Of a DNA stretch of 64,000 nt, positions 41,840-49,751 are shown in pieces. Both the position numbers and the translations under genes were made by a program. The stretch spans positions 62,001 through 126,000 of the forward strand of contig CASGAN010000002.1 of NCBI GenBank assembly GCA_949299455.1, in the 5' to 3' direction. Position 1 is the stretch's first letter. Each line of letters begins with the position of its first letter. The DNA is from an uncultured Oscillospiraceae bacterium (lineage in GTDB: Bacteria; Bacillota; Clostridia; Oscillospirales; Ruminococcaceae). The notes under the pieces are model-generated. The model did not search any database. It was not told the DNA's origin and saw only the letters and a program-made list of their open reading frames with translations.

Positions 41840-41880
41840 ATTTCGAGTCAGCCCCGTTATGACCACTTCGATACCTCTCC
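41840..41880 (-). pseudogene. 5' half of the split tRNA-Ser(CGA); right attachment core at 41840-41850
   Basis: On the minus strand it reads GGAGAGG, TA, and a D arm with GAAGTGGTCATAACGG, then GCTGACTCGAAAT, and stops matching a tRNA in the anticodon loop. It continues perfectly in the fragment at 26590-26648. ATTTCGAGTCA at 41840-41850 is the direct repeat of the left core. Both halves are otherwise intact. Confidence 0.92.
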
Positions 41881-41881
41881 G

Positions 41882-41917
41882 AATAATTAAGCATTCGAAA
41901 TCGAATGCTTAATTATT
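41882..41917. repeat. Perfect 17-pair palindrome
   Basis: AATAATTAAGCATTCGA and its exact inverse complement flank two A residues. It lies just upstream of the split tRNA-Ser and between it and the thrS terminator. It could be an extra terminator or a protein-binding site. Confidence 0.75.
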
Positions 41918-41955
41918 ATAGCAGATTTTATCTTGCATTGCAAGTGTTTTTTCAA

Positions 41956-41998
41956 AGAAAAAAGCACGTTCTTTCGTAAAAAAGAACGTGCTTTTTGC
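41956..41998 (-). terminator. Terminator of thrS
   Basis: AAAGCACGTTCTTT pairs with AAAGAACGTGCTTT around a six-base loop. On the minus strand a T-run follows. It lies six bases beyond the thrS stop. Confidence 0.9.
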
Positions 41999-42003
41999 AT
42001 TTT

Positions 42004-43944
42004 TTATCGAATTGCTTTGGTGCGGATCTCTTCGTCGAGTTTTGCAAACAGTTCGTCGAGCGAAAGCTGACCTAAATCGCCGTCTTTACGCGAACGAACG
42101 CCAACGGTGCGTGCTTCGACTTCTTTGTCGCCCAGAACGAGCATATACGGCACTTTGTCAAGCTGTGCCTCGCGGATTTTATATCCGATTTTCTCGTTGC
42201 GGTCGTCAAGCTCCACGCGGTAGCCGTGTGCACTTAAGTGTTCGAGCAGCTCGTTTGCATATGCGTGCTGACGCTCGCCGATCGGCAGGATTTTGACCTG
42301 TGTCGGTGCAAGCCACAGCGGAAATGCGCCGGCATATTTTTCGATCAGCAGTGCGAGCGTACGCTCGTAGCAGCCGATGGAAGTACGGTGAATAATGTAC
42401 GGCGTTTTCTTTGTGCCGTCTGCATCGGTGTACTCCATGCCGAATTTTTCTGCGAGCAGCTGGTCGATCTGGATGGTGATGAGCGTGTCCTCTTTGCCGT
42501 GAACGTTGCGGATCTGGATGTCGAGTTTCGGGCCGTAGAATGCAGCCTCGCCGACGCCTTCCACAAACGGAATTTCGAGGTGATTGAGGATTTTGCGCAT
42601 CATATCCTGTGCTTCGTTCCACTGCTCCTCGGTGCCGATGTATTTTTCACGGTCGTTCGGGTCCCACATCGAGAAACGGTAGGACACATCGTCATAAAGA
42701 CCGAGCGTTTTGAGCATGTAGATCGCAAGTTCAAGGCAGCGGCGGAATTCGTCCTCGAGCTGTGCCGGTGTGCACATTAAGTGACCTTCGGAAATCGTGA
42801 ACTGACGAACGCGGATCAAGCCGTGCATCTCGCCGGAAGCCTCGTTGCGGAACAGCGTCGAAGTTTCGTTATAACGAAGCGGCAGTTCGCGGTAGGAACG
42901 GCCTTTTGCAAGGTATGCCTGATACTGGAACGGGCAGGTCATCGGACGGAGCGCAAAGACTTCGTTGTCTTTCTCTTCGTCGCCTAAAACGAACATGCCG
43001 TCTTTGTAGTGATCCCAGTGACCGGATACTTTATACAGGTCGCTTTTTGCCATAAACGGTGTTTTGGTGAGCTGCCAGCCGCGTTTCTGCTCCTCGTCTT
43101 CGACAAAACGCTGCAGAAGCTGAATGACGCGTGCGCCTTTCGGCAGAAGAATCGGCAGACCCTGACCGATCAGGTCGGAGGTTGTGAAGAAGCCCAATTC
43201 ACGGCCGAGTTTGTTGTGGTCACGTTTTTTTGCTTCTTCCATGCGGCTCAGATGTTCTTCGAGCATGGATGCTTTCGGGAATGCAGTACCATACACACGG
43301 CAGAGCATTTTGTTTTTCTCACTGCCACGCCAATAAGCGCCGGTCGAGGACGTCAGTTTGAATGCTTTGATCGGTGCAGTTGTCATCAGGTGCGGACCTG
43401 CGCACAGATCGACAAATTCGCCCTGCTCATAAAAGCGGATCGGTTCGCCTTTTTGTGCGTGTTCTTCACACAGCTCCACTTTGTACGGCTCATCCATCTC
43501 ACGCAGTTTTGCGAGTGCTTCGTCCGGAGAGAGTGTGAAGGTGTTGAGTGCGAGGCCTTCTTTGACGATTTTTTTCATCTCAGCTTCGATTTTTACAAGA
43601 TCGTCCGGAGAAAACGGCTTTTCGACGTCGAAGTCATAGTAAAAACCACCCTCGATTGCCGGGCCGATTGCGAGTTTTGCAGCCGGGAATAAGCGTTTGA
43701 CTGCCTGTGCGAGGACGTGGGATGCAGTGTGCCAGAATGCTTTTTTGCCCTCTGCATCATCGAATGTGAGAATCGAGAGCGTGCAGTCTTCAGTAAGCGG
43801 GGTGCGCAGGTCGCAGATCTCGCCGTTTACTTCGCAGACGCAAGCGGCTTTGTAAAGACCCATGCTCAGCTCTTTTGCAACGTCTGCGGCAGTGATGCCG
43901 GCTTCCACCGTTTTGACACTGCCGTCTTTTAATGTGATGTTCAT
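42004..43944 (-). CDS. thrS: Threonine--tRNA ligase
   Basis: Charges tRNA-Thr. The product has 646 residues from the ATG at 43944 (MNITLKDGS), with AGGGAGA before it. It contains a TGS domain (1-60), an editing domain with HTASHVLAQAVKRLFP near 72-87, and the class II catalytic core with motif 2 (RYNETSTLFRNEASGEMHGLIRV, shown here only in part: FRNEASGEMHGL). Motif 3 is around HRTSIGCYERTLALLIEKY. The anticodon-binding domain lies at the end. The length is normal for bacteria. It is controlled by a T-box leader and its own promoter, and a terminator follows. Confidence 0.98.
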   Translation of the reverse strand: MNITLKDGSVKTVEAGITAADVAKELSMGLYKAACVCEVNGEICDLRTPLTEDCTLSILTFDDAEGKKAFWHTASHVLAQAVKRLFPAAKLAIGPAIEGGFYYDFDVEKPFSPDDLVKIEAEMKKIVKEGLALNTFTLSPDEALAKLREMDEPYKVELCEEHAQKGEPIRFYEQGEFVDLCAGPHLMTTAPIKAFKLTSSTGAYWRGSEKNKMLCRVYGTAFPKASMLEEHLSRMEEAKKRDHNKLGRELGFFTTSDLIGQGLPILLPKGARVIQLLQRFVEDEEQKRGWQLTKTPFMAKSDLYKVSGHWDHYKDGMFVLGDEEKDNEVFALRPMTCPFQYQAYLAKGRSYRELPLRYNETSTLFRNEASGEMHGLIRVRQFTISEGHLMCTPAQLEDEFRRCLELAIYMLKTLGLYDDVSYRFSMWDPNDREKYIGTEEQWNEAQDMMRKILNHLEIPFVEGVGEAAFYGPKLDIQIRNVHGKEDTLITIQIDQLLAEKFGMEYTDADGTKKTPYIIHRTSIGCYERTLALLIEKYAGAFPLWLAPTQVKILPIGERQHAYANELLEHLSAHGYRVELDDRNEKIGYKIREAQLDKVPYMLVLGDKEVEARTVGVRSRKDGDLGQLSLDELFAKLDEEIRTKAIR

Positions 43945-43985
43945 GTTCGGATCTCCCTTTCTGTGAATCAAGTCGTCGTTTTGAC

Positions 43986-44242
43986 GGGAAAAAGAAAAGC
44001 ACTTCATCCCGTCACACAAGGGATGAAGTGCATAACACTCCATGGTTCCACCCAAATTGCCGGACAATCCGGCCACTCATACCTGCAATAACGGACAGGT
44101 TCGCCCGGCACGGTTCCTCAAAATATTGATTGCCGTGCACTCCGAGGGTGGTAGCGGTTTGCCCTGTTCGCTCAAAAACCCTTTCAGCCGGTGGGGTTTC
44201 TCTCTGGCTGAGGAAAAAGGCACGCGTCCCTCATCGTCGTTT
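43986..44242 (-). ncRNA. T-box leader of thrS
   Basis: On the minus strand a long stem I with an AGAGAGAA-type region and an ACC-containing specifier area is followed by the T-box sequence GGGTGGAACCATGG (44040-44053). A terminator follows: GCACTTCATCCC pairs with GGGATGAAGTGC, then TTTTCTTTTT. Uncharged tRNA-Thr should stabilise the antiterminator and raise thrS expression. The ACC specifier (Thr codon) is my reading of the loop, not proven. Confidence 0.9.
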
Positions 44243-44248
44243 GGCTTT

Positions 44249-44277
44249 ATGATAGCACGACCCGTTTGCAAAGTCAA
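44249..44277 (-). promoter_or_regulatory. Promoter of thrS
   Basis: On the minus strand TTGACT and TATCAT are 17 bases apart, placing the transcript start at the beginning of the T-box leader. Confidence 0.8.
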
Positions 44278-44373
44278 GCCAAAAAAGGTTTACAAACTGT
44301 CCATATCCCGCAATTTTGTTATGCTATACTGAAAAATAACGATCATTTATGAGAATGAAGGGGAGAAGCGAAG

Positions 44374-44778
44374 ATGAATCGATTGTTTGACTTTCTTCGT
44401 CGGTTTTTATACGGCCGGTACGGCAATGATGCACTGGGATTTGCGACGCTCATTGGCTATTTGATTTTATCCATTTTGTCGAGTGCGTTAAACAATCTCA
44501 TTCTGATGATTCCGGCACTTTTATTACTGATTGTATATTTTTATCGGTTTATGTCAAAACGTACAGCGGCACGTTATCAGGAAAATCAGGTGTTTTTGCG
44601 GATATGGGGTGGGGTAAAACGGTTTTTCACCCATCCGATTGCGTTTTTTAAGGATCATCTGCACTATGCATATTTCACCTGCCCGACATGCAAGCAAAAA
44701 CTGCGTGTTCCGCGAAAAAAGGGTAAGGTGCGGGTGCGCTGTCCGAAATGCGGGACAGAATTTCTCAAAAAGACATGA
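44374..44778 (+). CDS. Membrane protein with C-terminal zinc ribbon
   Basis: The protein is 134 residues. Two close membrane segments (about 22-62) are followed by a basic stretch and a zinc ribbon, FTCPTCKQKLRVPRKKG and RCPKCGTEF (CxxC...CxxC). It resembles small zinc-ribbon proteins of Firmicutes with unknown role. GGGGAGAAGCG precedes the ATG. Its stop overlaps a possible start of the next gene, so they are co-transcribed. Confidence 0.85.
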   Translation: MNRLFDFLRRFLYGRYGNDALGFATLIGYLILSILSSALNNLILMIPALLLLIVYFYRFMSKRTAARYQENQVFLRIWGGVKRFFTHPIAFFKDHLHYAYFTCPTCKQKLRVPRKKGKVRVRCPKCGTEFLKKT

Positions 44779-44789
44779 GGAAGCCTATA

Positions 44790-45122
44790 ATGAAGCAAAG
44801 ACGTGTGACGGTTACGATTGACCGTCCGCTGGGAAGCCGTCATCCGAAATATCCGCATCTCATTTATCCTGTGAATTACGGCTATGTGGAAGGTATCATG
44901 GCGCCGGACGGCGAGGAACAGGATGTGTATGTACTCGGCGTGGAGGGAGCGGTTTCTTCCTTTTGCGGGACGGTGGTCGCCGTCATCCATCGGGCGGACG
45001 ATGTCGAAGAAAAGTGGGTGGCTGTTCCGGACGGCCGTACATACACGCGCGACGAAATCGAAGCGGCGGTTTCGTTTCAGGAGCAGTATTTTACACATGA
45101 AATCATCATGTTAAAGCCATAA
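44790..45122 (+). CDS. Short inorganic pyrophosphatase-like protein
   Basis: The protein is 110 residues from the ATG at 44790; an ATG at 44775, overlapping the previous stop, would add five residues. The family I pyrophosphatase core is seen in YPVNYGYVEGIMAPDGEEQDVYVLG, abbreviated here as NYGYVEG and DGEEQDVYVLG. Normal enzymes have about 170 residues, so this is a compact version. It keeps the D-x-x-D-type acidic patch but lacks much of the rest. Small proteins of this kind are annotated as inorganic pyrophosphatase family in Clostridia; whether it hydrolyses PPi is unproven. A terminator follows. Confidence 0.75.
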   Translation: MKQRRVTVTIDRPLGSRHPKYPHLIYPVNYGYVEGIMAPDGEEQDVYVLGVEGAVSSFCGTVVAVIHRADDVEEKWVAVPDGRTYTRDEIEAAVSFQEQYFTHEIIMLKP

Positions 45123-45145
45123 TAGCGGTTTCTGCCAAGAAAAAC

Positions 45146-45177
45146 AAAAGAGCCCGTCATCAGACGGGCTCTTTTGC
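45146..45177 (+). terminator. Terminator after the pyrophosphatase-like gene
   Basis: AAAAGAGCCCGTC pairs with GACGGGCTCTTTT around a short loop. Confidence 0.9.
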
Positions 45178-45294
45178 GTTTTGGCTTTTCGTTTTTACAT
45201 CCATTTGACCTTTGCTTGATAGAAGACGCATCGGAACCCTGATACCATAGACACAGAAGATTGGCTGTTTTAAAAAACGAAAGGGGACAGGGTC

Positions 45295-45561
45295 ATGCGG
45301 CGTGTCAGATTGCGTGTTATGCGGGTAATTTTCAAGGGAGGCTTCGGGCTGATTCTCGCGCTTTTGGTGGTGAGTACAGTGATTCGGTTTTTCCCGTCGC
45401 TTTCATTTTTTGTGATGCCTGTGGTTATCACAACCACAGCGCTTGCAGCAGTTATGATTGCGATTTGGTTTATTTTATATCGGTGCCCAAATTGCAAAAA
45501 GCTTTTGCCGCTGTGCGGATACGGCAATGAGGGACGCATGTGCCATCACTGCGGAAAATGA
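45295..45561 (+). CDS. Small membrane protein with zinc ribbon
   Basis: The protein is 88 residues. It has a basic start, two membrane segments (about 14-36 and 40-60) and a C-terminal four-cysteine ribbon (YRCPNCKKLL and MCHHCGK). AAAGGGGACAGG precedes the ATG. It is similar in design to the protein at 44374 and of unknown role. It is flanked by terminators on both sides, so it is a single-gene unit. Confidence 0.75.
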   Translation: MRRVRLRVMRVIFKGGFGLILALLVVSTVIRFFPSLSFFVMPVVITTTALAAVMIAIWFILYRCPNCKKLLPLCGYGNEGRMCHHCGK

Positions 45562-45570
45562 TATCGATAA

Positions 45571-45604
45571 AAAAGCGCATGAACCATTTGGTTCATGCGC
45601 TTTT
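45571..45604. terminator. Bidirectional terminator
   Basis: AAAAGCGCATGAACC pairs with GGTTCATGCGCTTTT around ATTT. It serves both the plus-strand zinc-ribbon gene and the minus-strand radical-SAM gene. Confidence 0.9.
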
Positions 45605-45606
45605 GC

Positions 45607-46512
45607 TTATTTGATACAGCCTGTGCCGTCAAATAACGGAATAAAGCTTTCTTTTTGCGTGCCGCCTTCTTGGATGAATGCGTTTTGAATGCCGATGCGT
45701 TGTGCAAACGAAACGGCTTCGTCATATTCCTCTGCCGTAATCGTCCGGTAAAGCTCGGGAAAGTCTTTGCAGTGCGGAAGCGGCGTGTACTGATTCATGA
45801 GGCTTATAAAAATTTGGTCGCCGTACGCGTCATAAAGATCGCGGAGAATCTCCTTTGTTTCGCTCATGCGTCCCGGCAGCATCAAATGCCGCACAATCAC
45901 ACCGCGGCGCATCATCCCGTCTTTGTCCCATTCGATTGGTGTGCATTGGCGTACCATTTCCGCAATCGCCGCACGTGCCACTTCTGGATAATCCCGCGCA
46001 CTCGAATAGCGGGCGGCATAGTCCGGGTGGTCGTATTTGCAGTCAGGGAGATAGATATCGATGAGCCCGTCGAGCATTTTGAGCGTTTCGACGGATTCAT
46101 ATCCGCTACAGTTATATACAAATGGGATAGAAATGCCATGAGAATACGCATAGTTAATTGCTTTAATGATATGCGGGACGTAATGCGTCGGCGTCACGAG
46201 ATTGATATTATGCGCACCTTGTGCTTCTAATTCCAAAAAGATTTCGCCGAGCCGCTCGGCTGTGATCGCAACACCATCATGCACGGTACTGAGTGCGTGA
46301 TTCTGGCAGAACACGCACCGCAGATTGCAGCCTGAGAAAAACACCGTTCCCGATCCTCGGCTGCCGCTTAAACACGGCTCTTCCCAGAAGTGGAGCGCCG
46401 CCCGTCCGACCATCAGCGTGTCGGTCATACCGCACACACCCGTTTGGCCGGCCGTTCGGTCAACATCGCACATCCGCGGGCACAGCGTGCAGCGGCGGTA
46501 TGCGTCGGTCAT
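45607..46512 (-). CDS. Radical SAM protein, PflA-like
   Basis: The protein is 301 residues from an ATG that overlaps the preceding stop (ATGA); a slightly longer frame start is less likely. The N-terminal RRCTLCPRMCDVDR cysteine motif is followed by the radical-SAM cluster site CNLRCVFCQN near 62-71. It then has the LVTPTHYVPHI and YLPDCKY stretches typical of the YfkA/PflX-type 'putative pyruvate formate-lyase activating' group. The true target is unknown. It is translationally coupled to the DUF4838 gene. Confidence 0.9.
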   Translation of the reverse strand: MTDAYRRCTLCPRMCDVDRTAGQTGVCGMTDTLMVGRAALHFWEEPCLSGSRGSGTVFFSGCNLRCVFCQNHALSTVHDGVAITAERLGEIFLELEAQGAHNINLVTPTHYVPHIIKAINYAYSHGISIPFVYNCSGYESVETLKMLDGLIDIYLPDCKYDHPDYAARYSSARDYPEVARAAIAEMVRQCTPIEWDKDGMMRRGVIVRHLMLPGRMSETKEILRDLYDAYGDQIFISLMNQYTPLPHCKDFPELYRTITAEEYDEAVSFAQRIGIQNAFIQEGGTQKESFIPLFDGTGCIK

Positions 46513-48251
46513 TTGCCCCACCAGTATCCCGGCTCCTTATTTCCGCGCAGAACATCCAGGCAGAATTCCATCGAGCCGTGCTCCCACAGCTGATCAACAC
46601 CGTATGGCTTGACATCTCGCTCAAATGCGTCCAATAGCCGCGCACGCTCGTCACTGCCTTTTTCGGTGAGCAGAATCCGTAAATACCGCACCGCCATACG
46701 CTCCCGGCGAATCCGCCACAGGATTGCCGGAGAAGACGCCGTGTTTTCCATGCGGTTAAACAGCGATTCGCACTGTTCCACCAGTTCCGTGGTGTGCCAT
46801 GGTTTGTCCGGATGATTGAAACAGTAGAGATGACAGCCTTTGTCGAGCGCTGCATGATAAACCGTTTCCATGTATTCTTTCATGAGCGGTGCTGCCGGAC
46901 CGTATAAATAGGTGAGGAATTCGTCCTCCGCTTTTTGTTCGTCGGTATCCGGATTCCAGAGGCATTTTGAAATGATGTAAGCACGCAGATTTGTCATTTC
47001 GCCGCCGTTTGGCTCCGGGCATCCCTGTTCAAAAATGCCTTTGACGCCGTGCTCAATGAAAAAGCGAATGTTGTCTGCGAGCACATGGAAGTTCGGATGC
47101 GGCATCCAGTAGTGCGAGAAGTTTGTCACATAGTCCCAGATGTACAGCCGGTCGCAGATTTTGCTCCAGCCGATGATATCCTCCGCAAGGCTCACCTCTC
47201 CGTTTGGCGTAGGTGCATCCGGATCATCGGTGCGGCACTCCCGCAGCGGATGGATAAAGCAGCATTCAATCGTGCAAAGACGCACACACACGTTTTTGCG
47301 CGGTTTTGTTTTCTTCGGCGGGGTGCGGGTGAACTGATATGCGAGCGTGTCGATGATGACATTCGGGAATTCTTCCTCAATGGCTTCGGCGATCTGGTTG
47401 ACAAACCGAATCATTGCGCCGGCATGACTGCCTTCTTCCTCGTCGATGGCGCGGCACTTGTCACAGGTGCAGACATTATAGTTATCGTCCTGCGAAACAG
47501 AGAAAATCGTCGCGTCCGGCTGACGGCGCAGTTCTTCTTTCACGCGCTCGATCACCAGCGCCAAAACCTCCTGGTTGGAGAGACACAGCTGTGTTTTTTC
47601 ACGCAGGCGCTCGCCGTCACGCAGGGCGTAATATTCGGGATGTTCGTCGAAATACTGATCGGGCGGCAAGAGCTTTGTCACTGTGTGGACAAAAAAGCCG
47701 TCTGCATAGCGCACACTGCCGCCATGCTGTGGTTCAAACGGGACAGACCATCCGTTTGCCCGCCGGCGCACTGCAAAATCAGGGTGGTGCATCATTTCGC
47801 CCATGTGCGGGTCGCGGTACTCAAGTACCGGATGATACGTGCAGTCGGTGTGGTCCGGTACGTCGATCGTCGGCTGTTCGGGTACATACGTGTCGTTTGG
47901 TGTGAAGAACCGAACGCCCAAGCAGTCCTCCAAAAACGAATAGACGCAGTAGAGCGCGCCGCGGCCGTTTCCGCCCAGCACCAAATTGTCATCCACCACA
48001 CGGATGAGTGTGCCTTCTTGTCCGAGCGCCAAAATTTCTCCGGTGAGCTGGAGTGCATCGGTGCGGGGACTTGTGCCGACCAAAATCTCAGGTCCCGTTT
48101 TTTCCATGTGACCGGTGGAAACCGGGAAGGTATCACCGCAGATCTGCGACAAAAAGTGCGAAAGTTCCTGAGCGGCATACCGAATCGGCTCGCTTGCATC
48201 CGGTGCAATCTGGATGGACGCACATGCGCGTCCATTTTCCGATAGTTTCAT
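46509..48251 (-). CDS. DUF4838 glycoside hydrolase-like protein
   Basis: The protein is 580 residues and has no signal peptide. The N-terminal part (about 1-125) looks like a GH20/GH67-type beta-alpha domain (PIRYAAQELSHFLSQICG, ILVG...). The DUF4838 region follows, with HPEYYALRDGER near 200, CLSNQEVLALV, VSQDDNYNVCTCDKCRAID near 250, and WDYVTNFSHYW near 365. The family is linked to alpha-glucuronidase-like enzymes, but its activity is not settled. AGAAAGAAGGC precedes the ATG. It overlaps the radical-SAM gene by four bases. Confidence 0.88.
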   Translation of the reverse strand: MKLSENGRACASIQIAPDASEPIRYAAQELSHFLSQICGDTFPVSTGHMEKTGPEILVGTSPRTDALQLTGEILALGQEGTLIRVVDDNLVLGGNGRGALYCVYSFLEDCLGVRFFTPNDTYVPEQPTIDVPDHTDCTYHPVLEYRDPHMGEMMHHPDFAVRRRANGWSVPFEPQHGGSVRYADGFFVHTVTKLLPPDQYFDEHPEYYALRDGERLREKTQLCLSNQEVLALVIERVKEELRRQPDATIFSVSQDDNYNVCTCDKCRAIDEEEGSHAGAMIRFVNQIAEAIEEEFPNVIIDTLAYQFTRTPPKKTKPRKNVCVRLCTIECCFIHPLRECRTDDPDAPTPNGEVSLAEDIIGWSKICDRLYIWDYVTNFSHYWMPHPNFHVLADNIRFFIEHGVKGIFEQGCPEPNGGEMTNLRAYIISKCLWNPDTDEQKAEDEFLTYLYGPAAPLMKEYMETVYHAALDKGCHLYCFNHPDKPWHTTELVEQCESLFNRMENTASSPAILWRIRRERMAVRYLRILLTEKGSDERARLLDAFERDVKPYGVDQLWEHGSMEFCLDVLRGNKEPGYWWGK

Positions 48252-48272
48252 AGCTGATGTGCCTTCTTTCTG

Positions 48273-49727
48273 TTATGCACGCGCTTTTTTCAAAAGATCA
48301 TGCTTGATGTCATAAAGCTTCTGCGAGAGGTCGACATAATAGGTGTGCGGATTTTCAAAACGTTTGACTTCGTCCCAGAGTGTTTCGATCTGTTCGGCGC
48401 AGTAATTGCGGATTGTTTCGATGTCGGGCGACTCATACACACATTCGCCGTTTAAGAACACGGGAACCAGCAGTTCTTTTGCGACAAAGTCAGTCACTGT
48501 TTTGCGTTTCCAAGTGGCCTCCGGATCAAACAGCTCGAGCGGCTGGGTTTCGTCAATCACTTCGTCGTGTACGCAGAGAAGATCGGCGATTGCTTTGCCG
48601 GTTTCTTTTTCAAACAGGCGGTACACCTTTTTAAAGTGCGGGTTCGTGATTTTGGCGGTATTTTCGCTCACCTTGATTTTCGGAATGATCGTATCACTGC
48701 CTGCAGGCTTTACCGCACTCAGTTTATAAACGCCGCCGAATACCGGTGCGCTCTTTGAGGTGATGAGCCGTTCACCGACGCCGAACGCGTCGATTTTTGC
48801 GCCCTGTTCGATGAGCGTTTCGATGATATATTCGTCGAGCGAGTTCGACGCAACGATTTTGCAAAACGGCAGTCCCGCGTCGTCGAGCATTTTGCGTGCT
48901 TTGCGTGATAAATAGGTGATATCACCCGAGTCGATGCGGATGGCACACGAGGTGATGCCCTGCGGCAGCAGTACTTCTTTGAATGCGCGGATCGCGTTCG
49001 GCACACCGCTTTTTAATACGTTGTATGTGTCGACCAAGAGCGTTGCCTGGTGCGGATACGTGCGGCAGTAGGTGACGAACGCGTCGTATTCGCTGTCGAA
49101 CATCTGCACCCACGAATGTGCCATCGTGCCGCCAGCCGGAACACCGTAAACACGGTCGGACAGCGCACAGGCAGTGGAAGCACAGCCTGCAATATATGCC
49201 GCACGCGCACCTAAGACCGCGCCGTCAGCACCCTGTGCCCGGCGGGAGCCGAATTCGGAAACAGGACGGCCCTTTGCGGCACGGACAATGCGGTTTGCCT
49301 TTGTGGCAATCAGCGACTGGTGGTTGATCGAAAGAAGCAGAAATGTTTCGACGATCTGTGCCTCCATGACGGGTGCACAGACAGTAAGGATCGGTTCATG
49401 TGGGAAAATCGGTGTGCCTTCCGGTACCGCATAGATGTCACCCGTGAAGCGGAAATCTTTTAAAAGCGAGAGAAAATCCTCCGAGAAAAGCTGCTTTTGA
49501 CGCAGGTATTCGATATCCTCTGCGGTGAAATGCAGGGATTTGATATAATCGATCACCTGTTCAAGACCTGCCGCAATCGCGAAGCCGCCATTGTCCGGAA
49601 CGGTGCGGAAAAACAGGTCAAAATAGGCCGTGTCACCGCTGCGGCCGCTCTCAAGATAGGCGTTTCCCATCGTAAGCTCGTAAAAATCGCACAGCAGTGT
49701 ATAATTTCGTTCGGTATATGCATCCAT
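48273..49727 (-). CDS. pncB: Nicotinate phosphoribosyltransferase
   Basis: First step of NAD salvage: nicotinate plus PRPP to nicotinate mononucleotide. The product has 484 residues, normal for the long form. Marks are the start LLCDFYELTMGNAYLESG, EFGSRRAQGADGAV near 165, GTMAHSWVQMF near 206, the phosphate-binding VDTYN, IRIDSGD and ASNSLDEY, then GVGERLITSK. AGGAGG precedes the ATG. The next gene upstream on the strand is a flippase, about 24 bp away, so both may share a transcript. Confidence 0.95.
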   Translation of the reverse strand: MDAYTERNYTLLCDFYELTMGNAYLESGRSGDTAYFDLFFRTVPDNGGFAIAAGLEQVIDYIKSLHFTAEDIEYLRQKQLFSEDFLSLLKDFRFTGDIYAVPEGTPIFPHEPILTVCAPVMEAQIVETFLLLSINHQSLIATKANRIVRAAKGRPVSEFGSRRAQGADGAVLGARAAYIAGCASTACALSDRVYGVPAGGTMAHSWVQMFDSEYDAFVTYCRTYPHQATLLVDTYNVLKSGVPNAIRAFKEVLLPQGITSCAIRIDSGDITYLSRKARKMLDDAGLPFCKIVASNSLDEYIIETLIEQGAKIDAFGVGERLITSKSAPVFGGVYKLSAVKPAGSDTIIPKIKVSENTAKITNPHFKKVYRLFEKETGKAIADLLCVHDEVIDETQPLELFDPEATWKRKTVTDFVAKELLVPVFLNGECVYESPDIETIRNYCAEQIETLWDEVKRFENPHTYYVDLSQKLYDIKHDLLKKARA

Positions 49728-49751
49728 GAAGAAAAACCTCCTAAACCGTTC

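Noticed and set aside
43986..44242. Small protein gene before thrS
   Set aside because: The open frames over this region are explained by the T-box leader, with its conserved GGGTGGAACC motif and terminator.
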